A stretch of 64,000 bases of DNA from Aquabacter cavernae (GTDB lineage: Bacteria; Pseudomonadota; Alphaproteobacteria; Rhizobiales; Xanthobacteraceae), in contig NZ_RWKV01000017.1 of the NCBI RefSeq assembly GCF_003993795.1, forward strand, positions 124,001-188,000, read 5' to 3'. The position numbers and the translations under genes were made by a program. Shown here one piece after another: positions 45,101 through 53,036 of the stretch. Positions within the stretch are counted from its first letter, which is position 1; each line of letters starts with the position of its first letter. The notes under the pieces were generated by a model. It saw only the letters and a list, made by a program, of their open reading frames with translations, did no database searches and was not told the origin of the DNA.

Positions 45101-45139
45101 GACTTCGTCTCAGCCGCACTCGCCGACCAGGTGCTGTGA
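39131..45139 (+). CDS. continuation of the giant repeat protein after the in-frame stop; ends in DUF4114-type domain
   Basis: Same frame as the preceding segment; codons 39074-39130 also continue the repeat (PLGGGRFLFGADDGTNGSE). The first start-type codon is the GTG at 39131, inside an EVWISDGT motif and without a ribosome-binding site, so independent translation is unlikely. Contents: the ninth ELW-type unit, a cadherin-like domain, eleven Ig-like repeats with YQWQR.DG..W.DI.GATG..Y.L, interspersed tandem cadherin-type repeats (LLTGFSDADGDTLSVTGLTA), a VLANDSDPEGDTLRI domain, and a C-terminal DUF4114-type end (NTWGWEDLHGGGDRDFNDLV). About 2,000 residues. It is best seen as the 3' half of one broken or stop-interrupted gene. 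Confidence 0.7.
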   Translation: MWISDGTSQGTVLLKDINSGNGSSDIQGVLVRTTSVAPAVSFTENAGAVFIAPIATLTDDSGTLASLTVTIASAPNGAAETLSIAGTLPAGITASYNPTTHTLTLSGDASAADYQAALRLVAYANSSDSPNTDPRTISVVVTDADGAASTPVSLTVSVANVNDAPTGAVSLTGTLRENFVLTAGHTVTDADGMPSSPTYQWQRLDGSTWTDISGATAATYTLTDDDVGHRVRAVLRYTDGQGTAETIISASTSAVAAANSTPAGTVSITGTAEEDSVLTAASTVADADGMPTAATYQWQRLDGSTWVNISGATAATYTLSQTDVGHQVRAVLSFTDGQGTAETVTSAATTAIANVNDAPTGTVTVSGTTTQGAVLAATNTVADADGMPTATAYQWQRLDGSTWVDISGATGATYSLTQADVGHLVRAQLRYTDSQSTAEAVTSAATSAIANVNDVPTGTPVATPLAGMEDTALTLTAADLLTGFSDADGDTLSITGLTTSAGTLTDNGNGTWTLTPAANFSGTVTLTYSVADGQGGTLAGQTRAVAFAAVNDAPTGTPVAAPLSGTEDTALTLTAADLLTGFSDADGDTLSVTGLTASGGTLVANSGGTWTLTPAANFFGTVTLTYTVSDGQGGTLAGQTRTVTFAPVNDAPTGLLTVTGTTAQGAVLTVSDLVDDTDGRSAASTYQWQRLDGATWVDIGDATGTTYTLTQADVGHQVRVHLRYTDAQGAAETVAGTATSAIANVNDGPIGTPVAAPLSGTEDTAFTLTAADLLTGFSDADGDTLSVTGLTASGGTLVANSNGTWTLTPTPNFFGTVTLTYSVADGQGGTLAGQTRTVTFAPVNDAPTGTVTVGGTAEQGAVLTAANTVADADGLPASPAYQWQRFDGTSWVDIGGATGTTYALTQADVGHEVRVQLRYTDAQGAAEVVTSTGTAPIANVNDAPTGTLSVTGTAREGAMLTAASTVADADGLPASLTYQWQRFDGTAWVDIGGATGTTYTLVQADVGHEVRAQLSYMDNQGTAEVVTGTSSAVVAPLNTAPTGTVSVAGTAEQGAVLTASDTVADADGLPASLTYQWQRLDGATWVDIGGATGTTYTLTQDDVGHEVRAQLRYTDNLGAAEVVTSAATSAIANVNDAPTGAVTVTGTAEEGAVLTAASTVADADGLSAAPTYQWQRLDGGAWVDISGATGATYALTQSDVGHEVRAQLRYTDDLGSVESVSSATTGAIANVNDLPTGTVSVAGVAEQGAVLTATSTVADADGLPASPAYQWQRLDGGTWVDITGATGTTYTLTQAEVGHQVRAELRYTDGQGTAETVTSSAISPVSNVNDAPTGGVAVTGTAVRDGVLTLANTITDADGLTGSFAYQWQRFDGVAWVDIGGATGATYALTQADVGHQVRAQISYTDGLGTAETVTSAATASVAHLNTAPTGTVSVTGAATAGALLTATNTVADEDGLPSSPVYQWQRQVGGTWVDIAGAIGATYSLTQADIGHQVRAALRYTDAMGAAEAVASAPTGAVAPLPGPNGMPAAQSDSFAFAAGEAVTIDVLANDSDPEGDTLRITAIDGHAITAGSAVAVDGGAVALATDGTLRFTPGAGTTGSVTFSYTVADPAGGTATAMVTSSAVLADLLPRFEEALGNIGLTVSEPGVLLPVLSVIFPGVLGGAGGASGPGGYVLPAGFDFDPDSLSGDTGGLLNAMLMIAQGLNADAPAFMTADGSGGWTSATLQSLAIQSLSGADPDITVGTGDEATGFSGGMTQDLAWTRAFAQMVLRPDFDPASVIAYDRNAQAAAHQSDVGAGARLDVKIDGTQALSPHADLSSPFGLADFLTEDGGSAVGVARLVTTAHTLGGADDQQAIIRMRQNGMQDVEVMFYAVDDYTGMVDGLRPGDAGYDAASRSHAYQTDSGAVWIAGAGYGQYGEARLSGVDDGDLIAMRLSAGGHDFYMFATANETVNGESVNHVWNYGLNTWGWEDLHGGGDRDFNDLVVQMDFVSAALADQVL

Positions 45140-45184
45140 GGCCGTTCGGCGCGGACGGCTCGGCCCTGTCGGCGGGATGACTTC

Positions 45185-45211
45185 GGATGGAGCGAACCTC
45201 GCGCTCCATCC
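45185..45211. terminator. hairpin between convergent genes
   Basis: GGATGGAGCG (45185-45194) and CGCTCCATCC (45202-45211) with a 7-nt loop. It lies between the giant repeat gene (plus, ends 45139) and the haem monooxygenase gene (minus, ends 45273), where a bidirectional terminator is expected. No strong T-run. Confidence 0.45.
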
Positions 45212-45272
45212 CATCCTTAAGACCCCGAGGGGCCGGTGCCGGGGCGGCGGATGACGACGCCCCGGCAGGTGC

Positions 45273-45590
45273 TCACGCGGGTTCCAGCGCGAGGACCGAC
45301 TCGAAGCCCTCGAATTCCGGCGGGCCGATATAGTTCACTTTGTTGTTGCTGGCGTCGCGGTGCGCGGCGCGGAACGCTTCGGACTTGGTCCAGGCCTCGA
45401 AATCGGACTTGGTCCGCCAATGCGTATGGGAGACGTAGAGGACATATTCGTCCCGCGACGGGCCCTTCATGAGGTTGAAGGTCACGAAGCCGGGAACCGC
45501 AGCGATATAGCTGTCGCGCTCGCGCCAGACGCGCTCGAACTCGGCTTCCGATCCGTGCTTCACCTTGAAGCGGTTCATTGCGATGAACAT
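45273..45590 (-). CDS. IsdG-type haem-degrading monooxygenase
   Basis: A 105-residue antibiotic-biosynthesis-monooxygenase-fold protein that opens haem and releases iron. From the ATG at 45590 (AAGGTG upstream) it reads MFIAMNRFKVKHGSEAEFER. The catalytic triad known from Staphylococcus IsdG is in register: Asn6, Trp67 (FEAW) and His77 (FRAAH). Starting at 45611 would add seven residues and spoil this numbering. It lies 31 bp after the TonB receptor gene on the same strand, so receptor and haem-degrading enzyme are one operon. Confidence 0.88.
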   Translation of the reverse strand: MFIAMNRFKVKHGSEAEFERVWRERDSYIAAVPGFVTFNLMKGPSRDEYVLYVSHTHWRTKSDFEAWTKSEAFRAAHRDASNNKVNYIGPPEFEGFESVLALEPA

Positions 45591-45621
45591 GAGATATTTC
45601 ACCTTACGCATGGAGTGGGCT

Positions 45622-47814
45622 TCACCGGGTGAAGCCGCTGGGGGACAGGGAGGCGAGATAGCCGTCGCCGAACTTGATGGTGAGCGAGCCCTTGAACGTG
45701 ATGCCGGCGCTGGGCAGGAACTGCTGATACTGCGTGTATTGCTCGTTCAGCACGTTCTCCACCGAGGCCGCGGCCAGGACGTTCTCGCTGGGGCGGTAGC
45801 CCACATAGAAGTTCACGAGATTGAAGGACGAGGTCGGATCATAGACCGAGCCGACCGGAAGGTCCGCCGCCGTCACGGCCGCCACCGCCACCCAGCGGGC
45901 GGACATGGTGAGCTTTCCGTCCATCATGCGCACGCCGATGGTGGTGGCGATGTTGTCCGGCATGATGGTGGAGAGCGGCTGCCCGTCCTCGGTATTCTCG
46001 CCGCGCGTGATGGTGCCGTTCACGCCCAGGAACCAGATCCCGGTGTCGTACATGCTCTCCAGCTCGTAGCCGGTGATCTTGGCGGACGCGATGTTCTGAT
46101 ACTGGGCATAGGCCGTGGTGCCGTACCGCGACCGGCCATACTGGACCAGCTCGATATAGTCGGAGACATCGTTCTGATAGGCGTTGGCCTTGAGGCGGAT
46201 CTTGTCGCCCTTCACGAACAGGTCGTCATACTTGATGTTGACGCCGATTTCCTTGTTCTTGCCCACCTCGGCCTGAAGGTTCGGGTTCGGCATGAAGCAG
46301 AAGGTGCCGTAGCTGCCATCCGGGCAGGTCACGATGGGGATGGCCGGGGGATGTGCGCCCGACACCAGCGTCTCCGTGACGGTGGGCGCGCGGAAGGCTT
46401 CCGCATAGGTGCCGTAGACCGTGAACCACGGGAGCGGCGTGACGCCGAGGGTGAACTTCGGCGAGAAGCGGCTGTCGCTGTTTGACGTATTGCCGCCGTT
46501 CAGGGAGTAGCTGTCGTAGCGCACGGCGGCGATGGCTTCGAGCCAGCTCGAATAATTCCCCTGCCACTGCACGAACGCGCCGCCCACATCACGCTCGCCG
46601 CTCGGATTGTAGCCGTCGCCGAAGCCGTAATTGTCGATGTTGGACACGTTGTCGTTGAAATACTCGCCGCCGATGGTGACGGCGTTGCGCACGCTATAGA
46701 AATCGAAGCGGGACGTGTTGTTCGCATCGAAGCCCGTGGTGTCGATGGTGAAGGAGCGGGGGTTTCCGATGGCGCCGGTGATGGCGCTCGGGGTGCCCGC
46801 CACCTTCACCTGGTTCTGCTCGACCCGGTTCCAGTAAACCGTGCTGTTCCAGTCGAACAGATTGTCGTCCGGATTGGCGTAATTGTAGCTGGCGGTCAGG
46901 GTCTGGTTGATGACCTGCGTGCCATACTGGCTGAGGCCTGGGGTGGGAACGTCGTTGCTGGTCGTATAGGTCGAGTTGTAATTGAGCGCGCTCACCTTCA
47001 CTTCATGGAAGTCCGCCGGGCGGAAGGTGGCCTTGGCGATGCCCGTCCAGGTGTCGAAGGCGGTGCCGGGAACGTCGTCACCATTGCCGTCCTGATAGTC
47101 GGTCGCCTTGCGGTAGGTGCCGCCGACGAACAGGTCCACATTCTGGCCGACGCGCGCCGCGCCGAACATGGAGCCGAAGCCCATGGGCCCGTTGCTGCCG
47201 AACTCGCCGGTGCTCTCCACGCCCCAGGTCTGGCCAGGCTTCAGGATGTCGTCCGCGTCCTTGGTGCGGAAGGTGACGACGCCGCCGATGGCGCCCGAGC
47301 CATAGATGTTGGACGCCGGTCCCCGGAACACGTCCACGCTCGACAGAAGCGCCGGCTCCAGGAAGAAGCTGCCCGCCGCGTTGGCATGGCCGAGCTGGGT
47401 GAAGTTCTGGCGGGCGCCATCGACGAACACGGCGACGCGGCCGAAATCCTGCATGCCGCGAATATTGATGGAGGTCTGCTGGCTGTTGCCGTTCTGGATG
47501 GCGGTGACGCCGGGCATGCCGAGGAACAGATCGGAGGTCTGGTTCGCCATCAGCTGTTCGAACTGATCCGCGCGCAGCACGCTCACGGGGCCGAGCGCAT
47601 CCACCGTCTGGATGCCCGTGAGGGTGGAGACCACCGTGATGGAATCGAGGGCGATCGAGTCATTGGCCGCGACCGGCTGACCGGGGGCGGTGGGCGCGGT
47701 CTGCGCATATGCCGATGTCGCGAGACCCGTGAGGAGCGCCGCACCTGCGGCACTGGAGAGCCAGAAGCAACGGAAGCTCGGGCAAACGCCGCCCTTCGCC
47801 AAGACGCGAATCAT
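45622..47814 (-). CDS. hmuR: TonB-dependent haem/haemoglobin receptor
   Basis: A 730-residue outer-membrane receptor. The signal peptide ends ATSAYA, followed by the TonB box-like DSITVVST. The plug domain contains VFVDGARQNF and RGPASNIYGSGAIGG. The barrel carries the FRAP box (EAFRAPTVTETL) and the NPNL box (PNPNLQAEVGKNKEIG), both diagnostic of haem receptors. The barrel ends at FTR, not the usual aromatic Phe, after LASLSPSG. The ATG at 47814 (GGAG seven bases upstream) is preferred over the frame start at 47955, which adds 47 residues without signal-peptide character. It diverges from hmuTUV. Confidence 0.9.
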   Translation of the reverse strand: MIRVLAKGGVCPSFRCFWLSSAAGAALLTGLATSAYAQTAPTAPGQPVAANDSIALDSITVVSTLTGIQTVDALGPVSVLRADQFEQLMANQTSDLFLGMPGVTAIQNGNSQQTSINIRGMQDFGRVAVFVDGARQNFTQLGHANAAGSFFLEPALLSSVDVFRGPASNIYGSGAIGGVVTFRTKDADDILKPGQTWGVESTGEFGSNGPMGFGSMFGAARVGQNVDLFVGGTYRKATDYQDGNGDDVPGTAFDTWTGIAKATFRPADFHEVKVSALNYNSTYTTSNDVPTPGLSQYGTQVINQTLTASYNYANPDDNLFDWNSTVYWNRVEQNQVKVAGTPSAITGAIGNPRSFTIDTTGFDANNTSRFDFYSVRNAVTIGGEYFNDNVSNIDNYGFGDGYNPSGERDVGGAFVQWQGNYSSWLEAIAAVRYDSYSLNGGNTSNSDSRFSPKFTLGVTPLPWFTVYGTYAEAFRAPTVTETLVSGAHPPAIPIVTCPDGSYGTFCFMPNPNLQAEVGKNKEIGVNIKYDDLFVKGDKIRLKANAYQNDVSDYIELVQYGRSRYGTTAYAQYQNIASAKITGYELESMYDTGIWFLGVNGTITRGENTEDGQPLSTIMPDNIATTIGVRMMDGKLTMSARWVAVAAVTAADLPVGSVYDPTSSFNLVNFYVGYRPSENVLAAASVENVLNEQYTQYQQFLPSAGITFKGSLTIKFGDGYLASLSPSGFTR

Positions 47815-48152
47815 AGAAGTCTCCAGATGTCGTGTCAGCTGGCTACCGCCTCCAGGGAGGCTTGGCGGGCTGGAATGCCTGTGAACCCATGCGGTCGGAC
47901 CGAACGGGACGACTGAAATACGTCGCGTGATGACGCCGACGAGGCTGACCATCATCTCGAGCGTTGCGTTACCGCCTATGGGTCACGCCGCGATGAGTCA
48001 AGTTGATTCGCGAGAATGTTTCAATATTACCCTGGTGATGCACTTATATTTCAACTATTATAGGAATCAACGCACAAGATTTAGAATATAAAAATTCTAA
48101 AGAGACATTTTATAGATACAAGATACGGATATAAGTGAGAGATCGCCGGATA
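47815..48152. promoter_or_regulatory. divergent iron-responsive control region of the haem locus
   Basis: A 338-bp gap between hmuR (minus) and hmuT (plus), with its right half AT-rich. TTTAGAA (48080-48086) and TTCTAAA (48095-48101) form an inverted repeat separated by eight bases, 50 bp before hmuT. These half-sites resemble the iron-control elements bound by Irr in rhizobia, although the spacing is unlike the compact form I recall. No tandem Fur box was found by eye. Confidence 0.45.
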
Positions 48153-49127
48153 ATGTCGGACATGAAGCCGCGAGATACGCGAAATTGGAGCTGTCTGGCC
48201 GCCATCTTTCTGGCGGTCATTTGCCTCGCCTCGCACCCCGGGGGTGCGGCAGAAACGGCGCGTGTCATCCGGGACGCCGCCGGTCGAACCGTGAGCGTGG
48301 CGGATACCAGCCGTATCGTCTCCATCGGCAGTTCGGTGACGGAGATACTGTTTGCTCTCGGCCTTGGCGACCGCGTCATCGCGGTGGACCAGACCAGCGT
48401 CTACCCCGCCGCCGCGCGGGCGCTGCCCAATGTGAGCTATTCCCGCACGCTGGCGCCCGAAGGCGTGCTGTCCGTGGCGCCGAGCCTCATCCTGGCCATC
48501 GAGGGGGCCGGCCCGCGGTCCACGCTCGACGTGCTGGAGCGGGCGTCCGTGCCGGTGGTCATCATTCCCGATGCGCAATCGCCCGAGGCCGTGGTGCGCA
48601 AGATCGAGGCTGTGGCCGCCGCCGTGGGCGAGGAAGCGAAAGGGCGCGCGCTGGCCGAAGCGGTGCGGGCCGACTTCGCCGCCATCGAAGCGAGCGTGTC
48701 CGGCCTGAAGCCGGCGCCGCGCGCCGTCTTCGTGCTCTCCGCCGCCAACGGCACAGCGGTGGTCGGCGGCAATGAGACATCCGCCGACGCCATGCTGCGC
48801 CTTGCCGGGGCAACGAACACCATGAAGGGCCTGAAGGGCTACAAGCCCGCCGTGGATGAAGCCGCCTTCAGCGCCGATCCGGAGGTGGTGGTGGTCATGC
48901 AGGGCGGGGGGCAGGTGCTCACCGCCGACATGCTCTTCTCCCTCCCCGCCTTCAAGGGCACCACCGCCGCGCAGAACCAGCGCCTGCTGGCTCTGCCCGG
49001 CTCCTATCTCCTGGGGTTCGGCCCGCGCACGCCGCAAGCCGTGCGGGATCTGGCCGTCGCGCTCCATCCCGGCATCACCCTGCCGGCCCTGCCGTCGCGC
49101 TCCTGGAGCGCGGAGCCCAACCCGTGA
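48153..49127 (+). CDS. hmuT: haem ABC transporter periplasmic binding protein
   Basis: A periplasmic haem-binding protein of the HmuT family, about 324 residues. The signal peptide (CLAAIFLAVICLASHPGGAAE) is followed by RVIRDAAGRTVSVADTSRIVSIGSSVTEILFAL. The DQTSVYP segment holds the Tyr that would ligate haem in this family. The start is uncertain: I chose the ATG at 48153, but a GTG at 48135 and another ATG at 48162 are possible. The stop overlaps the permease GTG by 4 bp (49124-49127). Confidence 0.9.
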   Translation: MSDMKPRDTRNWSCLAAIFLAVICLASHPGGAAETARVIRDAAGRTVSVADTSRIVSIGSSVTEILFALGLGDRVIAVDQTSVYPAAARALPNVSYSRTLAPEGVLSVAPSLILAIEGAGPRSTLDVLERASVPVVIIPDAQSPEAVVRKIEAVAAAVGEEAKGRALAEAVRADFAAIEASVSGLKPAPRAVFVLSAANGTAVVGGNETSADAMLRLAGATNTMKGLKGYKPAVDEAAFSADPEVVVVMQGGGQVLTADMLFSLPAFKGTTAAQNQRLLALPGSYLLGFGPRTPQAVRDLAVALHPGITLPALPSRSWSAEPNP

Positions 49128-50215
49128 GCCTCGCCACCTCTCACGCGGCGCCCGGACGCATGGGATGGGTGCGCTCGCGGGCCGTGGTCGGGCTCGGCAC
49201 GCTCGCGCTGCTTGTGGTCCTGGCCTTCTTCGCCGCCCTCTGCCTGGGGCCAGTCAGCATTCCCCCCGCCCGCGTGTGGCAGGTCCTCGTCGAGGCTCTC
49301 ACCGGCCCGGTTTCCGGGGCCGGAGCGGGACTGCGCGAACGTGTCATCGTGCTGGATGTGCGCCTGCCCCGCGCCGTGCTGGGCGCCCTGGTGGGCGCGG
49401 GCACGGCCCTTGCGGGGGCCATCATGCAGGGCGTGTTCCGCAATCCGCTCGCGGATCCCGGCCTCGTAGGCGTCTCACCGGGCGCGGCGCTGGCGGCGGT
49501 GGCCTTCATCGTGCTCGGCGGCAGCCTCCACTGGGCCCTGCCGCCGGTGCTCGCGGCGGTGGGCCTGTCCCTGGCCGCGTTCGTGGGCGGCCTCCTCACC
49601 ACCCTGCTCATCGCGCGCCTCGCCATGCGGGACGGCTACACCTCCATGGCCACCTTGCTGTTCGCCGGGCTCGCGCTCGGCGCCATGGCCAGCGCGGGAA
49701 CGGGCGTCCTCGTCTTCATGGCCAGCGAGCAGCAGTCGCGGGAATTCCTGTTCTGGACGCTGGGAAGCCTCGGCGGGGCCACCTGGCTGAAGACCGCCCT
49801 TGCCGCGCCCTTCGTGTTCGCTTTGCTGGTGGCATCGCCCTTCCTGGCGCGCGGGCTCGATGCGCTGGCCCTCGGGGAGGCGCAGGCCTTCCACATGGGG
49901 ATCGCCGTGGAGCGGCTGAAGCGGATCGCCATCATCGTGGTGGCCTGCGGCGTGGGTGCGGCCGTCGCCGCCTGCGGCGTCATCGGCTTTTTGGGGCTGG
50001 TGGTGCCGCATCTGGTGCGGCTCACGCTCGGCGCGGGCCATCGCCTCCTGCTGCCGGGCTCGGCCTTGCTGGGGACGGCGGTGCTGCTTCTTGCAGATGT
50101 GGCCGCCCGCCTCGTGGCCGCCCCGGCGGAACTGCCGCTGGGCGTGGTGACGGCCCTGATCGGGGCTCCCTTCTTCCTGTGGCTGCTGGGCGGCCGTCGC
50201 GGCATTCTGGGCTGA
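49124..50215 (+). CDS. hmuU: haem ABC transporter permease
   Basis: A 363-residue FecCD/BtuC-type permease with about nine to ten membrane helices. It has the LRERVIVLDVRLPRAVLGALVGAGTALAGAIMQGVFRNPLADPGLVGVSPGAAL block near the N-terminus (about 65-120) and the coupling region GFLGLVVPHLVRLTLGAGHR (about 285-305). Its GTG start overlaps hmuT, and the stop is 3 bp before hmuV. With HmuV it moves haem across the inner membrane. Confidence 0.93.
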   Translation: MSLATSHAAPGRMGWVRSRAVVGLGTLALLVVLAFFAALCLGPVSIPPARVWQVLVEALTGPVSGAGAGLRERVIVLDVRLPRAVLGALVGAGTALAGAIMQGVFRNPLADPGLVGVSPGAALAAVAFIVLGGSLHWALPPVLAAVGLSLAAFVGGLLTTLLIARLAMRDGYTSMATLLFAGLALGAMASAGTGVLVFMASEQQSREFLFWTLGSLGGATWLKTALAAPFVFALLVASPFLARGLDALALGEAQAFHMGIAVERLKRIAIIVVACGVGAAVAACGVIGFLGLVVPHLVRLTLGAGHRLLLPGSALLGTAVLLLADVAARLVAAPAELPLGVVTALIGAPFFLWLLGGRRGILG

Positions 50216-50218
50216 ACC

Positions 50219-51007
50219 ATGTACGAAATGCGCAATGTCACGGTCGAGCGCAGCGGCCGGAAGCTCCTGTCGGACGTGGGGCTTGCCCTCCAGCCCGGCC
50301 GGGTGACCGTGGTGGTCGGGCCCAATGGGGCGGGCAAGTCCACTTTGCTCAAGGTACTCGCGGGAGAGATGCGCGCCGACGCGGGAGAGGTGATGCTGGA
50401 TGGCCGCCCGCTCTCCGGCTTCTCGCCGCGCGCCCTCGCCCAGCGCCGCGCGGTGCTGGCCCAGCACACCGAAGTGGCCTTCGCCTTCAGCGTGGCCGAA
50501 GTGGTGAGCCTCGGCCTGTCCGGCGCCAGCGCAGCGCAGACGACCCGCAGGGTGGAGGAGCTTCTGACGGCGGTGGACCTGCCCGGCTTCGCGGCCCGGC
50601 GCTATGAATCCCTGTCGGGCGGCGAGCGCCAGCGTGTGCATCTGGCGCGGATCCTGGCCCAGTTGCGGACCGGCGGCAGCGAAGCGCCCGGCTTCATGCT
50701 GCTGGACGAGCCCACCGCCAGCCTCGACCTCGCCCACCAATTGCTGGTGCTCCAGGTGGCCCGCGCCCATGTGGCGACGGGCGGAGCGGTTCTCGCCGTG
50801 CTGCACGATCTCAATCTGGCGGCCATGTCCGCCGATCATCTGGTGATGATGAAGGAAGGGCGCGTGCTGGCATCGGGGCCGCCCGCCGAGGTCATGACAT
50901 CGGCCCTGCTGCTGGACGCCTTCGGGGTGCCGGCGCGGGTGAATGCCGTCCCGGCCGGGCCGTTCGTCCTTCCCCAGAGCGTGGGGGATGGCGTTGCGGC
51001 AGGCTGA
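50219..51007 (+). CDS. hmuV: haem ABC transporter ATP-binding protein
   Basis: A 262-residue ABC ATPase. Walker A GPNGAGKST at 34-42; ABC signature LSGGERQRVHLARIL in the middle, Walker B FMLLDEPTASLDL, and the switch histidine LAVLHDLNLA. It closes the hmuTUV operon. No hmuS or hmuP gene is in the locus; the IsdG-type enzyme in the divergent operon could take the place of HmuS in intracellular haem use. Confidence 0.93.
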   Translation: MYEMRNVTVERSGRKLLSDVGLALQPGRVTVVVGPNGAGKSTLLKVLAGEMRADAGEVMLDGRPLSGFSPRALAQRRAVLAQHTEVAFAFSVAEVVSLGLSGASAAQTTRRVEELLTAVDLPGFAARRYESLSGGERQRVHLARILAQLRTGGSEAPGFMLLDEPTASLDLAHQLLVLQVARAHVATGGAVLAVLHDLNLAAMSADHLVMMKEGRVLASGPPAEVMTSALLLDAFGVPARVNAVPAGPFVLPQSVGDGVAAG

Positions 51008-51061
51008 GGTTCGATGAAGCGCGGCGCGGCGCCGGCCATGCGCCGATAAAGCCTCCCCCGC

Positions 51062-52300
51062 TCACGCGCTCAGCAGCAGAATCCAACCCGCCGCCACCAC
51101 CATGCAGGCGAGGGTGACGGGCACGCCCGCGCGGGCGAATTCGCCGAACGAGATCTTCACGCCCTTCGCCGCCGCCTGCTCCACCACGATGATGCCGGCA
51201 AGGCTGCCGAACACGATGAGGTTGCTGGAGAAGCCCGTCCCCAGCGCCAGCGCGGCGCCGAGCGCCTCCGCGTCCGCGCCGGGCTTCAGGAACGGCGTCA
51301 GCAGCATCACGGCGGGGTTGTTGCTCACCACGTCGCTGAGGATCGCCCCCACCCAGAACAGCGTGAAGGGGCTGTTCAGATCGAGGCCCAGGTCGCGCGC
51401 CTCCGCCAGCAGCATCTGCGGCAGGCCGGTGGCCGCCATGGCGGCATTCACCACGAACAGCCCCATGATGAGCAGCAGCAGATTGCCGTCCACGTCCTTG
51501 AGCAGATCATGGGACGAGACGCGGCGGCTCATGAGTAGCAGGCCGGCCGCCGCCAGCGCGATGAGCTCGCGCGGCCAATCGCTGAAGATGAACGCCAGGA
51601 CCACCGCAATGGTCACCACGCCCGCCTTGAGGGTCTCCCCCACATCCAGCGGGACGGGCGCGGCAGCGGGCTGCGCGGCTCCGGCGGCGGGCGCCTGCAA
51701 GGTCCAGCGCCCGCGATACAGAAGCACCAGAATGCCCCACACGATGGGCAGGGACGCGAGCGCCGGCACGGCGGTGGCGCGCAGGAAGCCCATGAAGGAC
51801 AGGTCCAGGCCCTGCGCGATGATCATGTTCTGCGGGCTGCCGATCAATGTTCCCGAAGAGACCGCATTGGCCGCGAAGCAGAAGCCCAGCAGGAACGGCA
51901 CGGGGTTCAGCCCGCGCGTCAGCGTCACGGCGACCAGCAGCGGCGTCATGGCCACCACCACCACGTCATTGGTGAGCACGGCGGACAGCAGCCCGCCCGT
52001 CACCGTCAGCACGGCCAGCAGCACGGGCGGCGTCACGGGAAGCGACGCCATCTTGCGCGCCGCATAGGCATAAAAGCCGGACACCACCAGAGCGGACGAC
52101 ACCACCATGAGGCCGAACAGCATGCCCACGGCGCTGTAATCGATGGAGTCCCACGACGCCTTGGGGCTGATGCTGCCGACCACGATCATGGCCATCGCGC
52201 CGATGATCGCAGCCCCCGTCCGATCGACCTTGAGCCACGGTATCCGCCCGAAACCCATGGCCACATAGACGAGCAGGAAGATCAGAAGAGTGATGTCCAT
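51062..52300 (-). CDS. SLC13/ArsB-type anion permease
   Basis: A 412-residue membrane protein with about 10-11 helices of the ion-transporter superfamily. Marks are VLTNDVVVVAMTPLLVAVTL (about 105-125), FAANAVSSGTLIGSPQNMIIAQ (about 143-165) and the C-terminal ILSDVVSNNPAVMLLTPFL. The twin N-P/S helix-hairpin signatures are typical of Na+/dicarboxylate, sulfate and arsenite permeases. The substrate cannot be told. The ATG at 52300 is chosen over the frame start at 52324. It is convergent with hmuV and unlikely to be part of the haem system. Confidence 0.85.
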   Translation of the reverse strand: MDITLLIFLLVYVAMGFGRIPWLKVDRTGAAIIGAMAMIVVGSISPKASWDSIDYSAVGMLFGLMVVSSALVVSGFYAYAARKMASLPVTPPVLLAVLTVTGGLLSAVLTNDVVVVAMTPLLVAVTLTRGLNPVPFLLGFCFAANAVSSGTLIGSPQNMIIAQGLDLSFMGFLRATAVPALASLPIVWGILVLLYRGRWTLQAPAAGAAQPAAAPVPLDVGETLKAGVVTIAVVLAFIFSDWPRELIALAAAGLLLMSRRVSSHDLLKDVDGNLLLLIMGLFVVNAAMAATGLPQMLLAEARDLGLDLNSPFTLFWVGAILSDVVSNNPAVMLLTPFLKPGADAEALGAALALGTGFSSNLIVFGSLAGIIVVEQAAAKGVKISFGEFARAGVPVTLACMVVAAGWILLLSA

Positions 52301-52490
52301 GACGCGCCCCGCCGGGCCTCCCAATTCAGCCCGACCGGCACCCCTGAAGCGACGCCCGACGCACGTGGAAGGACCTCCTTAGCGCGCCTGTGCCCCGCGC
52401 GCACGCCTTACGGACGGCGTTGCGCGAACAACGACCCGGCCGTCTCTCCCAGGCCCACGCCTGTGGAGGGCAGGCCGACGCTGCCGCACG

Positions 52491-53036
52491 TCAGGCGCGC
52501 TTGTGCAGCCAGACGGCGACGCCCAGCGCCCCGATCAGCAGCACGGCCACCATGCCCAGCGACACGATGAGGGCGGACTGGTCGAGCCACGCCACCACCG
52601 GCACGCACAGCGCCATCACCACGCCGTTCAGGCCGATGCGCCAGGACACCGTGTGGACGCCCGCCACGAAGGTGCCGAGCGCCAGCAGGAGCAGGATGAC
52701 GAGGCTGGTGGAATCCGCATCCGCCACCGCCTGCACGCTTGGGAGGAAGGCGAGCGTCATGGTGGCGAGGAAGGCGCCCCAATGGAGCACCTGCGTCCAG
52801 ATCAGCCGCCAGCGGCGGCCTTCATCCCGGCGCCAGCCCTCATAGATGCAGGCGGCGCAATTGAAGAGTGCCACCAGCTCCCAATAATGCTGGAGCGGGC
52901 TGCGCGTCATGGCGGAATAGGCCACGCCGCACAGCGTGAGCCCGAGCATCACGACATAGGGCAGCTCATGCAGCCATCCGCGCAATCCATGGGTGGATGC
53001 ATGCGCGGCGGCCGGGGGCAGATTGGTATCCGACAC
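52491..53036 (-). CDS. small integral membrane protein
   Basis: A 181-residue protein with about five hydrophobic helices (VVMLGLTLCGVAYSAM; LVALFNCAACIYEGWRR; VLHWGAFLATMTLAFL; LVILLLLALGTFVAGV; ALIVSLGMVAVLLIGALGVAVWL). I start at the GTG at 53036, which has AGGAAA upstream; an ATG at 53081 adds 15 residues. No family motif is recognised. It lies about 190 bp upstream of the permease gene on the same strand, so co-transcription is possible. Confidence 0.65.
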   Translation of the reverse strand: MSDTNLPPAAAHASTHGLRGWLHELPYVVMLGLTLCGVAYSAMTRSPLQHYWELVALFNCAACIYEGWRRDEGRRWRLIWTQVLHWGAFLATMTLAFLPSVQAVADADSTSLVILLLLALGTFVAGVHTVSWRIGLNGVVMALCVPVVAWLDQSALIVSLGMVAVLLIGALGVAVWLHKRA

